NCBI GenBank assembly: GCA_050015675.1
Contig: JBEKAY010000012.1
Location: forward strand, 1 to 64,000
Origin: Fen-1298 sp050015675
Lineage (GTDB): Bacteria > Bacteroidota > Ignavibacteria > UBA10030
Direction: 5' to 3'
DNA: 64,000 nt
Shown here: positions 1 to 8,374 of the stretch, piece by piece
Numbering within the stretch: the stretch's first letter is position 1
How the letters are laid out: each line of letters begins with the position of its first letter
Notes under the pieces: model-generated
What the model was told of the DNA's origin: nothing
Seen by the model: the letters and a program-made list of their open reading frames with translations, nothing else
Databases searched by the model: none
Program-made: the position numbers and the translations under genes

Positions 1-352
1 GAAGAAGTTGATTGAAGATTTTTTGAAGCGTGGTGAGCCGGTTGTCTTAGCGATACAGCTAATCGATTCACGCCAAGAGCCAACACCTTTGGACTTGATG
101 ATGATGGATTGGTTAGAGTATTATGAAGTTCCTTATTTGCTTGTTCTTACAAAAGCGGATAAGCTGCCGTTTAGTAAATTGGGGAAGCAAATTGAAACAT
201 ATAAAGAGCGTTTCCAAAGTCAGTTGACCGATGGATGTTGCCGTGGGATTGTGCCCTTCTCGATTATTAGCGGCGATGGACGAACGGAATTACTTAAATA
301 TATCGATATGCATTTGCAAACATCCCCCAAAAAGAAAAAAGAAGCAGTTTAA
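1..352 (+). CDS. engB: Ribosome-biogenesis GTPase EngB/YsxC/YihA, 3' part
   Basis: This is the C-terminal part of a TRAFAC-class GTPase; the gene begins before the window and is open in frame from base 2. The G4 guanine-specificity motif is visible as LTKADK, and a G5-like serine element follows in PFSIISGDG. The tail ends in a lysine-rich stretch. These features and the preceding DSRQEPTPLDLMMMDWL segment are typical of EngB, which helps assemble the large ribosomal subunit. The P-loop (G1) and switch regions lie outside the window. A clear intrinsic terminator follows, so this is the last gene of its transcript. Confidence 0.88.
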   Translation, partial: KKLIEDFLKRGEPVVLAIQLIDSRQEPTPLDLMMMDWLEYYEVPYLLVLTKADKLPFSKLGKQIETYKERFQSQLTDGCCRGIVPFSIISGDGRTELLKYIDMHLQTSPKKKKEAV

Positions 353-378
353 CCTTTTACGAATATTCTCTTTTTCAG

Positions 379-412
379 AAGACCTCGAGCCAAACATTCG
401 GGGTCTTTTTTT
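379..412 (+). terminator. Rho-independent terminator after engB
   Basis: A stem of about 10 bp (379-388 with 398-407, one G-T pair) is followed immediately by a T run. Confidence 0.8.
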
Positions 413-764
413 ACTCTGCGGAGTATATTTGAGTATCTCTTTTGGTTGTTTTAGGGTTTAATATCTCGCCAATTTTTCAAGAAATAATTTTCAACCAGTT
501 AAATGTATAAATTTTTTCAACATTTGTGAAAAAGAGCTTGACAAACAATGCAACAAGATATATATTCCTTGTAACTAACAACGCACACAACTTTAAGAAG
601 GAGGTGCCGTTATTCCTTGCATATATTGTACATAGCAAGGAGATTTTAAATTTTCCTTACTTTTTTCTTTCCACGCTCGATGAATTATGTAGTACCTCAT
701 TCGGGCAATTTTCAAAACACCTTAGTTCTAAACCTAACTCTCCATATATAAAGGAGGTTTTTGT
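413..764. other. Intergenic region with promoter and long leader
   Basis: No gene is supported here. The region holds a sigma70-like promoter (538-566), then a leader of about 190 nt before the TonB receptor start. The leader contains a second Shine-Dalgarno-like AAGGAGG (598-604) with no convincing start codon, and a small hairpin CCTTGC (615-620) / GCAAGG (635-640). The real Shine-Dalgarno is at 751-757. Confidence 0.6.
538..566 (+). promoter_or_regulatory. Sigma70-type promoter for the T9SS-like operon
   Basis: TTGACA at 538-543, a 17-bp spacer, then TATATT at 561-566. The same -10 hexamer recurs at several other promoters in this window. Confidence 0.75.
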
Positions 765-3700
765 ATGCAACAAAAATACTGGTTAACTCTTCTCCTGTTG
801 TTTCTAGTTCCAGGAGTTATGTTTGCGCAATCTGGTAAAATCCGAGGGTCGGTTGTAGATGCAAAGACGAAAGAACCGCTGATCGGTGCGAACATCGTGC
901 TCGAAGGTACGAGTTCTGGAAGTGCTACTGATATTCAAGGTACGTTTATTCTTCTGAACATTCCGGTAGGCACATATTCCATTAAAGCAACCTATATTGG
1001 ATACCGATCAATGACGATATCTAATGTCCGTGTAAACTCACAATTGACAACGGAAGCTAATTTTACTCTATCATCGGAAGATGTGCAAGTCCAAGCGGTG
1101 GAGGTTATTGCAGAGCGGCCGCTGATAAATAAATCTGCGACGAACGCAATTAGTATCGTTGATAATGAAAATATTCAACAGATGCCTGTTCGTAATCTTA
1201 CCTCAGTGTTTTCTTTACAAGCTGGTGTAGTCCAGCAAGGTGTAGATGTGAATGGAAATGCAAATATTTATATTCGGGGCAGCCGTGCAGATGAGTCGGG
1301 GTATCAAGTTGATGGTGTATCGATCAACAATGTCTATGCGGGTGGACGTGCGGTGGCAATCAACCAGGAAGCAGTTGAACAGATTCAAGTGCAATCTGGC
1401 GGTTATCCTGCCGAATTTGGCGGCGCAAATGGCGGACTCATCAATATGCAATTAAAGACTGGCCGAGAACAATTACATGCAACGCTGCAAGCAGAAACTG
1501 ATAATTATACCTCTCAAGGGACAAAATCTCTTGGCGGATATTCCTATGGCTATTCTGACTATGTAGCAACATTGAGTGGACCGATTGTGAGCAACAAGGT
1601 TCGCTTCTTTGCAAGTGTTGAAAACCAATTTTATCGAGATTGGAATGTACGTTATTGGGATGGCTTTAATTTCACTGGAAGCAATGCTGCAATTACTGCT
1701 CCTGAGATTACAGCGGCACATGCTGTATCCTTACCTGATACCTTAAACTTAGCTTATCAGGCTGGTAACCTCATGGGTAGTCTTCAAAATGATTATACGT
1801 ATACAGGATCACTCTTGTTTGATCTTGATGAATTTCAACTACGGGGATCAGGTTCATATCATACGCGTGATGCAAGAAATGCCGCCGGTTTTGCTAATGT
1901 ATTAAATGCAAGTCGAACAGCTGTTCGACAAAATTATGATGGATTTAGCAATATTAAGGCGACAGCATTTCTTTCACCAAAAACATACATTGAAGCTAAT
2001 CTTAATTATTTTGCTTCAGACTTAAAGACCATGGATCCATATTTTAAAGATAACTTTGGGTTATATGCAGATTCAGTTGCAAATGCCCAATATGGATTTA
2101 TCATGAAATCTCCTGGTAACAACTATTTACCTTGGAAAATCGGTGGAGGTGGGCAAACCGTAGATGCAAGTGTTAATATGCCCGGTACTCCTACTACAGG
2201 ATATGCACACACATCACAACAATCGATGGGTGGACGCGTAGACTTAGTTTCCCAGGCTGGAAATCATGCTATCAAACTTGGAGGTGAATATTCTTATTAT
2301 ACAATTCGCCGATATACAATTTCGGGTGGTCCAAATGATAATACCGGTATCAATGCACTCTTCTCACAAGGGTATTTAGCTGACACAACCGATGTTCAAA
2401 GACAAGTATCCTTAATGAGTGGTGGTTATGTGGATAATATTGGATATGATGCACTTGGCAATTCGATCAATGGAGATCAGAATGTCAATGGTAACCTATT
2501 CAACTTAGGACCTCGACACCCGCAATTTGGTGGCGCCTATATTCAAGATAAAATTGAATTATCTGATATTGTATTAAATATTGGGGTACGATACGATTAT
2601 ATTAATTCAGACAATATTCAATATAAAGATCCAACGAATCTGCATGTGATAAGTTTATTGGGTGTTGTTTCCAATAACGATATTGTGAAAGCACCTACGA
2701 CGAGCCAGATCAGTCCTCGTTTCGGATTTGGATTCCCTGTAACTGATAAAACGATGTTCCACGCCCAATATGGAAAATTTATTCAACAATCAGAATTATC
2801 GGATACATATAGTGGGTTGGGACAGGCGACCTATTATATATCAGGAGGTAACTTTATCCAGTTTCCATTGGGATACGGGCTTAGACCAGAACGTTCAACG
2901 CAATATGAAGCTGGATTTTCTCAACAGATTGCCGATAACGCCTCGTTTGATATAACGTTTTTCTATAAAGATGTAGAGGATGCAATTCAATATGCTTCGA
3001 TCATCCCGTCTGCAGGTGCAACGATAAAGTCATATCCTGCGCTTATTAATGGAGATTTTTCTACAGCAAAGGGATTGGAGTTTAAATTTACTTTGCGTAG
3101 AGTGAAGCGTGTTCAAATGCAGTTAAATTACACTTATACAAATGGACAAGGTACCGGCTCTAACTCAAGCGATTTAGCCGGTGCGGCGTATAATGGTTAT
3201 ATTCCAAAAATGATTTTCCCATTCTCTTATAATCAAGCACACACAGGGAATTTATCGTTGGATTATCGCTTCGGTCAAAACGATGGCGGCCCAATTCTGC
3301 AACAATTTGGAGTGAATCTCCTGTTCACGTTTGGCAGCGGATATAATTATACACAAGAAAATTCCTCAGGGAATTTATATAGCTCAGCGGAAACGGATGT
3401 ACGTGGTCGAATTCCCGTTGAAAATATCGGAGGTTCCACTACAAGAGCAACCTATGAACTGGATCTCCGCATCGATAAAACTGTATCATTGGGTTCGGTA
3501 AATGCAAATTTCTATATCTATGTTATTAATTTGCTTAACACACAAAATGTTGTTTCGGTCTTTTCTACGACTGGCGATCCCACAGACGATGGTTGGTTAG
3601 CTTCAGCTGCCGGCCAACAAGAAGCGCTCGGTGCAGTGAACCCAGCACAGTACAATGCAATTTATCAAGCTCGGTATTTAGGGAATAATGTTTCTACAGA

Positions 3701-3791
3701 TCAACGTGGTGCTTTAATAGGTAACGGTCCTAATGGAAGCAATTACGGTGCACCCCGTCAAATCCGTTTTGGTATGAAACTCGAGTTCTAA
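765..3791 (+). CDS. TonB-dependent receptor with carboxypeptidase-regulatory-like N-terminal domain
   Basis: This is an outer-membrane TonB-dependent transporter-type protein of 1008 aa. A signal peptide occupies about residues 1-22 (ends MFAQ). A carboxypeptidase-regulatory-like Ig fold follows at about 24-110 (GSVVDAKTKEPLIGANIV ... GYRSM). The plug domain spans about 118-235, with IYIRGSR and GYPAEFGGANGGLIN, and the rest is a beta-barrel ending in Phe. A strong Shine-Dalgarno AAGGAGG at 751-757 fixes the start. It is the first gene of an operon with a sorting-domain secreted protein and a PorV-like protein. In this phylum such receptors may act in protein or peptide handling at the surface rather than siderophore import; the substrate cannot be told from sequence. 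Confidence 0.9.
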   Translation: MQQKYWLTLLLLFLVPGVMFAQSGKIRGSVVDAKTKEPLIGANIVLEGTSSGSATDIQGTFILLNIPVGTYSIKATYIGYRSMTISNVRVNSQLTTEANFTLSSEDVQVQAVEVIAERPLINKSATNAISIVDNENIQQMPVRNLTSVFSLQAGVVQQGVDVNGNANIYIRGSRADESGYQVDGVSINNVYAGGRAVAINQEAVEQIQVQSGGYPAEFGGANGGLINMQLKTGREQLHATLQAETDNYTSQGTKSLGGYSYGYSDYVATLSGPIVSNKVRFFASVENQFYRDWNVRYWDGFNFTGSNAAITAPEITAAHAVSLPDTLNLAYQAGNLMGSLQNDYTYTGSLLFDLDEFQLRGSGSYHTRDARNAAGFANVLNASRTAVRQNYDGFSNIKATAFLSPKTYIEANLNYFASDLKTMDPYFKDNFGLYADSVANAQYGFIMKSPGNNYLPWKIGGGGQTVDASVNMPGTPTTGYAHTSQQSMGGRVDLVSQAGNHAIKLGGEYSYYTIRRYTISGGPNDNTGINALFSQGYLADTTDVQRQVSLMSGGYVDNIGYDALGNSINGDQNVNGNLFNLGPRHPQFGGAYIQDKIELSDIVLNIGVRYDYINSDNIQYKDPTNLHVISLLGVVSNNDIVKAPTTSQISPRFGFGFPVTDKTMFHAQYGKFIQQSELSDTYSGLGQATYYISGGNFIQFPLGYGLRPERSTQYEAGFSQQIADNASFDITFFYKDVEDAIQYASIIPSAGATIKSYPALINGDFSTAKGLEFKFTLRRVKRVQMQLNYTYTNGQGTGSNSSDLAGAAYNGYIPKMIFPFSYNQAHTGNLSLDYRFGQNDGGPILQQFGVNLLFTFGSGYNYTQENSSGNLYSSAETDVRGRIPVENIGGSTTRATYELDLRIDKTVSLGSVNANFYIYVINLLNTQNVVSVFSTTGDPTDDGWLASAAGQQEALGAVNPAQYNAIYQARYLGNNVSTDQRGALIGNGPNGSNYGAPRQIRFGMKLEF

Positions 3792-3817
3792 AAATGAAAA
3801 CATTTAGGAGCAAGACT

Positions 3818-6800
3818 ATGATAGTATTACGATTATTGAAAGTGTCTTCCCTTATTCTTTTCGTGACAGGATTGATGATGATGCCGGCCTCGGCAAAAAA
3901 CAAAGAAAACACACCTGTGAGAGATTTAAGAAAGACAGCAACGAACGATATCTATCATCCAATGTTGATTAATAATATTTTTAACTATTATTCAAATAAT
4001 GGTGATGGATCATTTAATAGCTTCAGTGCAGTAAATGAAGGATTTGAGTTTCCAAAAGGATTAAATCTTGCAACCTGTATTTTTGAAGACGGTATTGTTT
4101 GGGGTTGCAAGCAAGGTGGAAATTTAAAGGTTGGCGGTTCAACATATTGGCATGGACTACAAGCCGGACCAATTCTCACAAACGGGACAGCCACAACAGA
4201 TCCTGTTGCAGATAATCCTGATAATCCTGCAAATCGATTGTTCCGGGTTCGTCGAGATTTAAAGCCAATAGCGGGTGTTACTGACCCTGAAGACCCTGCT
4301 GCAGCCGGCGAATTAGCGTCTGTGCAGAACACGGAGGTTGCTTTAATTGGAAGATATGAAGTAGGAATTAAAGCAAAAACCATATTGGCGCAATACTGGG
4401 CTGATTGGAATGAATGGCCTGCAACATTAGGCGCTCCTTATACTGATGTGAATGGCGATGGCAAGTACGACCCATTGGTTGATATACCCGGTGTTCCACA
4501 GGCAGATCAAACAATGTGGTATGTATCCAATGATCTTGATGCTAATAAAGTTAATACATTATCTGGTTCATCGCCTATAGGAATTGAGATGCAAAAAACA
4601 ATATGGGCATATAACCTAAACGGAGCGTTGGCTAATACCATTTTTGCAAGCACAAAGATAATTAATAAGAGCGGCAAGCAATTGGATTCTATGTACGTAG
4701 CCCAGTGGTTTGATCCTGATCTTGGTGATGGATTCGATGATTTCGCCGGATGCGATACGATAAGAAGTTTAGGATACGTTTATAATGGAAAAGCCACAGA
4801 TGCCAATTTTACCTCATTAGGACTTGTGGTTCCTGCGGCCGGTTTTGACTTTTTCCAGGGTCCGATGGTAACTGGTGCTGCAACGGACACTGCAATTTTC
4901 GGATTAAAGTATCGACCGGGTTTTAAGAACCTTCCTATGACATCGTTTAATTTCTTTATTAATGGAAATACTACTTATACTGATCCACCTCATGGAACCT
5001 ATGAGGGAACCGTAGAATGGTATCGTCTTCTGCAAGGACTTGTTGGAACGAGCGGAGCACAATATATTGTTCCTAGCGAAGTTGGTGGTCCGAACGCTGG
5101 AAATCCAACGACATATGTGTTGAGCGGTGATCCAGTTGCAGGTACAGGATGGATAGATGGCAAAATTGCTGGACCAGATGATCGTCGTGAGGCATTGTGC
5201 AGTGGCCCATTTATCATGGTCCCGGGTGTGAGCGATACGCAAGAAGTTGTTGTTGCAAACCTTGCCGCTCGAGGAGCGGATTATCTTTCCAGTGTAACGG
5301 TATTAAAAGCTGCAGATGATTTTGCTCAAAGTATCTATAATCGGTTATTTAGTTTTCCTTCGCCACCGGAACCTCCCAAATTACAGATTGTCGCCTTGGA
5401 TGGAAAGGTTGTCCTAAATTGGGGCGATCCTGTATCTGCAGCGAAAACGGAAGGTCAATTAAATGAAAATGGTTATACGTTTGAAGGCTATAACATATGG
5501 CAGTGTCCCAAGAACTCACCCGATGGTGCAAAATTGCTTGCGACATATGACCGTTCTGATGATTCCGTTGGTATCATTCACGACTACGTGTATGATGCCA
5601 CTTTGGGCGAAAAGATTTACAAACCGGTTCAGTTTGGTTCGAACTCTGGACTTGTTCGCACCTTCGAAATCACGAAAGATGCGATCAATGGCGGTGGATT
5701 AATCAACGACCGCAATTATTATTTTGCTGTGACTGCATATAACTTTAATATTGCACCAAACCTGTTGGGGGCAAGTCTTGAAAATCCAATTGCTCCTCAG
5801 ACAGTAGTGCCACAAGCGACATTACCGGGGATAGTCTATGGTCAAAAATATGGTGACACATTGGCTGTGACCCATAGCAGCGGCATAAGTGATGGCGTTG
5901 TGCTAGCATCGGTGATTGATCCTAAAGCATTAACAGGCGATACCTATAATGTCAAATTTGATTCATTGGGATTATGGTCTTTAATCGATGTGACGAAAAA
6001 TGTTACGTTATTAAGCAAGCAAGCACAAAGTGCCGTTGGTTCAGCACCCAGCGGCTTTGTGAATGATGGAATGCAGGTTACGACGTTTGGACCACCCGAA
6101 GGAATGAAAGAATTCACAATTCCTTCAGGCACTAGACGGTTTTCTCAGGTAGGAGGTTTCATAGGCATTGGGCTTGAAGGATTTAGCACTGCTAGTGATC
6201 CTGCTGCATACGATACCAAACATGGTACTATTGGTATGGCGGGTCATCTTGTCTTCGGAGGAATTGGTACTACTTTAACCAGTCCGACCCAATATCATAC
6301 AGTCCTTTTAAAACTTGCTGCTGTTGATTCTGCGGCTTTATGGAATCCTTTAGTCGCACCAACAGACGCTAATTTTTCTCTTGCCTATCGGTATTTGCGC
6401 CATGCTGCTGTTGCTGCAGCAGATCCCTCATTTGCCCCGTGGATAATAAATGCAACGGCTGGATATCCCTATCAGGATTTCAATTATGCTGTTCCATTCT
6501 CCGCATGGGATATGGAAACAACTCCTCCAACGCGGCTTGCTGTTGGTATGTTTGAAAATAACGATCCAGGTGCTACGGTCGATGGTCGGTATTGGCCGCC
6601 GGACAGAACAAATGGTGATAACACAATCAATCGTGAATTTTGCTTTATCTTTAACCAGCCCTATTCAACAACACCTGATCCCGCATTACAGGTAAATATG
6701 TCTAATAATGCCAGTACACCTTTAATGTGGGTTATGACTTGCAATAGACAGTATGATTTTTCTTGGAAGGCTGGAGATCAATTCGAAATAGTTGCAAATC

Positions 6801-7195
6801 ATGTCAACGTTTCTGCTGATGTATTTGCATTTACATCTGTCGCAGGAACAGTTAATAGCGCACAGGCTCTGGCTGATGTAGGGAAGATTAATGTGTTCCC
6901 CAATCCGTACCTTGGCTTTAACAAATTAGAGCCGACGAACTATGTTAGGTTTGTTACCTTTACGCATTTACCGCAAAAGGCAACAATCCGAATTTATAAT
7001 CTCGCAGGTATTCTTGTTCGTACCATTGTGAAAAATGATAAAGGCCAATTTACAACGTGGAATTTGCAGAACGAATCAGGATTCCCTGTTGCGTCGGGTA
7101 TGTATGTTGCATATATCGACCTGCCTGATGTTGGTACAACGAAAACTCTAAAACTTGGCGTTATTCAAGAACAAGAATTCTTGCATCACTTTTAA
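3818..7195 (+). CDS. Large secreted protein with T9SS-type C-terminal sorting-like domain
   Basis: This protein of about 1125 aa has a signal peptide rich in Leu/Val/Met ending near PASAK. The start at 3818 is preferred because TAGGAG lies 7 nt upstream; an in-frame ATG at 3794 has no ribosome-binding site. The middle contains a fibronectin-like stretch near LQIVALDGKVVLNWGDP. The last 90 or so residues match the form of a type IX secretion sorting domain: INVFPNPYLGFNK, then TIRIYNLAGILVRTI, then GFPVASGMYVAYI, then a Lys-rich end. The protein is probably exported and surface-attached or released. It lies 26 nt after the receptor gene and before a PorV-family gene, which fits a receptor, cargo and shuttle set. 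The biochemical role is unknown. Confidence 0.82.
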   Translation: MIVLRLLKVSSLILFVTGLMMMPASAKNKENTPVRDLRKTATNDIYHPMLINNIFNYYSNNGDGSFNSFSAVNEGFEFPKGLNLATCIFEDGIVWGCKQGGNLKVGGSTYWHGLQAGPILTNGTATTDPVADNPDNPANRLFRVRRDLKPIAGVTDPEDPAAAGELASVQNTEVALIGRYEVGIKAKTILAQYWADWNEWPATLGAPYTDVNGDGKYDPLVDIPGVPQADQTMWYVSNDLDANKVNTLSGSSPIGIEMQKTIWAYNLNGALANTIFASTKIINKSGKQLDSMYVAQWFDPDLGDGFDDFAGCDTIRSLGYVYNGKATDANFTSLGLVVPAAGFDFFQGPMVTGAATDTAIFGLKYRPGFKNLPMTSFNFFINGNTTYTDPPHGTYEGTVEWYRLLQGLVGTSGAQYIVPSEVGGPNAGNPTTYVLSGDPVAGTGWIDGKIAGPDDRREALCSGPFIMVPGVSDTQEVVVANLAARGADYLSSVTVLKAADDFAQSIYNRLFSFPSPPEPPKLQIVALDGKVVLNWGDPVSAAKTEGQLNENGYTFEGYNIWQCPKNSPDGAKLLATYDRSDDSVGIIHDYVYDATLGEKIYKPVQFGSNSGLVRTFEITKDAINGGGLINDRNYYFAVTAYNFNIAPNLLGASLENPIAPQTVVPQATLPGIVYGQKYGDTLAVTHSSGISDGVVLASVIDPKALTGDTYNVKFDSLGLWSLIDVTKNVTLLSKQAQSAVGSAPSGFVNDGMQVTTFGPPEGMKEFTIPSGTRRFSQVGGFIGIGLEGFSTASDPAAYDTKHGTIGMAGHLVFGGIGTTLTSPTQYHTVLLKLAAVDSAALWNPLVAPTDANFSLAYRYLRHAAVAAADPSFAPWIINATAGYPYQDFNYAVPFSAWDMETTPPTRLAVGMFENNDPGATVDGRYWPPDRTNGDNTINREFCFIFNQPYSTTPDPALQVNMSNNASTPLMWVMTCNRQYDFSWKAGDQFEIVANHVNVSADVFAFTSVAGTVNSAQALADVGKINVFPNPYLGFNKLEPTNYVRFVTFTHLPQKATIRIYNLAGILVRTIVKNDKGQFTTWNLQNESGFPVASGMYVAYIDLPDVGTTKTLKLGVIQEQEFLHHF

Positions 7196-7250
7196 TGAGT
7201 GCTCACTTGAATAAGATGATTATAAAAATGAAATTAAAAGGAGATTCTAA

Positions 7251-8297
7251 ATGAAAAGCCCTATAAAGCAAGCTATTGCTTTCGGAGTGCTCTTTGGGTT
7301 GATTCTGCTGTCATCTGCATATGCAGGCGATAATAATCGAACCGGTACTGCAGGTGCACAAGAATTACTGATCCCTGTAGGTGCTCGCGATCTCGCCCTT
7401 GGCGGTAGTAGTGTTGCATCAACGAATGGAGTTGATGCAATTTATTGGAACCCAGCAGGTCTGGCTAAAGAAAATTCTGTTGAAGCTATGTTCTCTCACC
7501 TCAATTATTTCGCCAATATTGGGGTAGAATATGGTGTAATCGGTGTCAATGCAGGTGATTTTGGGAACATAGGATTTTCTATGACGTCAGTAAATTTTGG
7601 GAACATACCTGTTACGACGGAAGATTTGCCTGATGGTACTGGGCAGACATATTCACCAACTTATTTAACACTGGGCATGACATATGCTCGGATGTTAAGT
7701 GACCGTATTTCCGTTGGCGCTACGGTGAATATTATAAATGAATCCATCATGAATACTTCCGCAAATGCCGTAGGATTCAATATTGGCGTTCGGTATGATG
7801 GGATCGGAATACCGGGTCTGAACCTCGGCATCGTTTTGAAGAATGTGGGAACGAATATTTCCTATGGTGGATCTGGTCTATATCGAACAGGAACCACTTC
7901 ATCCGATCTTCGTGGTCAACAAACCTACTCATTGGTCGCTGCTACTGCAGAACTTCCCTCACAGATGGAACTTGCGTTAGCGTATGACTATAAATTGGGT
8001 GAAACAAATCAGATATCACTATTTGGCGATTTTGAAAACAATAATTATTCAACCGATGTATGGAGATTTGGCGCAGAGCTCACCTTAATAAATCTCCTTT
8101 CCTTGCGAGGTGGATATACTCTTGCACCAAATGATCCAGTGGATGCAACAGGTGCATCATCGTATCTGTATGATTATACAATGGGTGCTGGTATAAAATG
8201 CGACCTCGGTGGGGCAACTATTGCGGTTGATTATGCGTACCGTCATTTGGTTCGAATGAATTCAAATAATGTAATATCTGTAAAGATTGGATTCTAA
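7251..8297 (+). CDS. PorV/PorQ-family outer-membrane barrel protein
   Basis: This 348-aa protein has a signal peptide (ends SAYAG) and the PorV/PorQ hallmark after it: LLIPVGARDLALGGSSVA, then AIYWNPAGLA. The remainder is a beta-barrel ending KIGF. In Bacteroidota, PorV shuttles sorting-domain cargo from the T9SS translocon to the attachment machinery; paralogues are common in this phylum. Its position right after a cargo-like gene supports a dedicated role, but that is inference. A good Shine-Dalgarno (AAAAGGAG, 7236-7243) precedes the ATG. A strong terminator ends the operon. Confidence 0.82.
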   Translation: MKSPIKQAIAFGVLFGLILLSSAYAGDNNRTGTAGAQELLIPVGARDLALGGSSVASTNGVDAIYWNPAGLAKENSVEAMFSHLNYFANIGVEYGVIGVNAGDFGNIGFSMTSVNFGNIPVTTEDLPDGTGQTYSPTYLTLGMTYARMLSDRISVGATVNIINESIMNTSANAVGFNIGVRYDGIGIPGLNLGIVLKNVGTNISYGGSGLYRTGTTSSDLRGQQTYSLVAATAELPSQMELALAYDYKLGETNQISLFGDFENNNYSTDVWRFGAELTLINLLSLRGGYTLAPNDPVDATGASSYLYDYTMGAGIKCDLGGATIAVDYAYRHLVRMNSNNVISVKIGF

Positions 8298-8320
8298 TTT
8301 TCAAAATCGGTTCATTTACC

Positions 8321-8352
8321 AAAAGGGTTGGAGTTTATCCAACCCTTTTTTT
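8321..8352 (+). terminator. Strong intrinsic terminator
   Basis: A perfect 11-bp stem (8321-8331 with 8339-8349) and a 7-nt loop are followed by a T run to 8352. Confidence 0.92.
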
Positions 8353-8374
8353 ATTCTTCATTCCTAAGATTAAT

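Noticed and set aside
598..604. A second AAGGAGG in the TonB receptor leader
   Set aside because: No start codon at proper spacing leads to a convincing frame; noted only as a leader feature.
526..786. Open frame of 86 codons over the promoter and leader of the TonB receptor gene
   Set aside because: It begins within the promoter, has no ribosome-binding site, and runs into the true gene in another frame.
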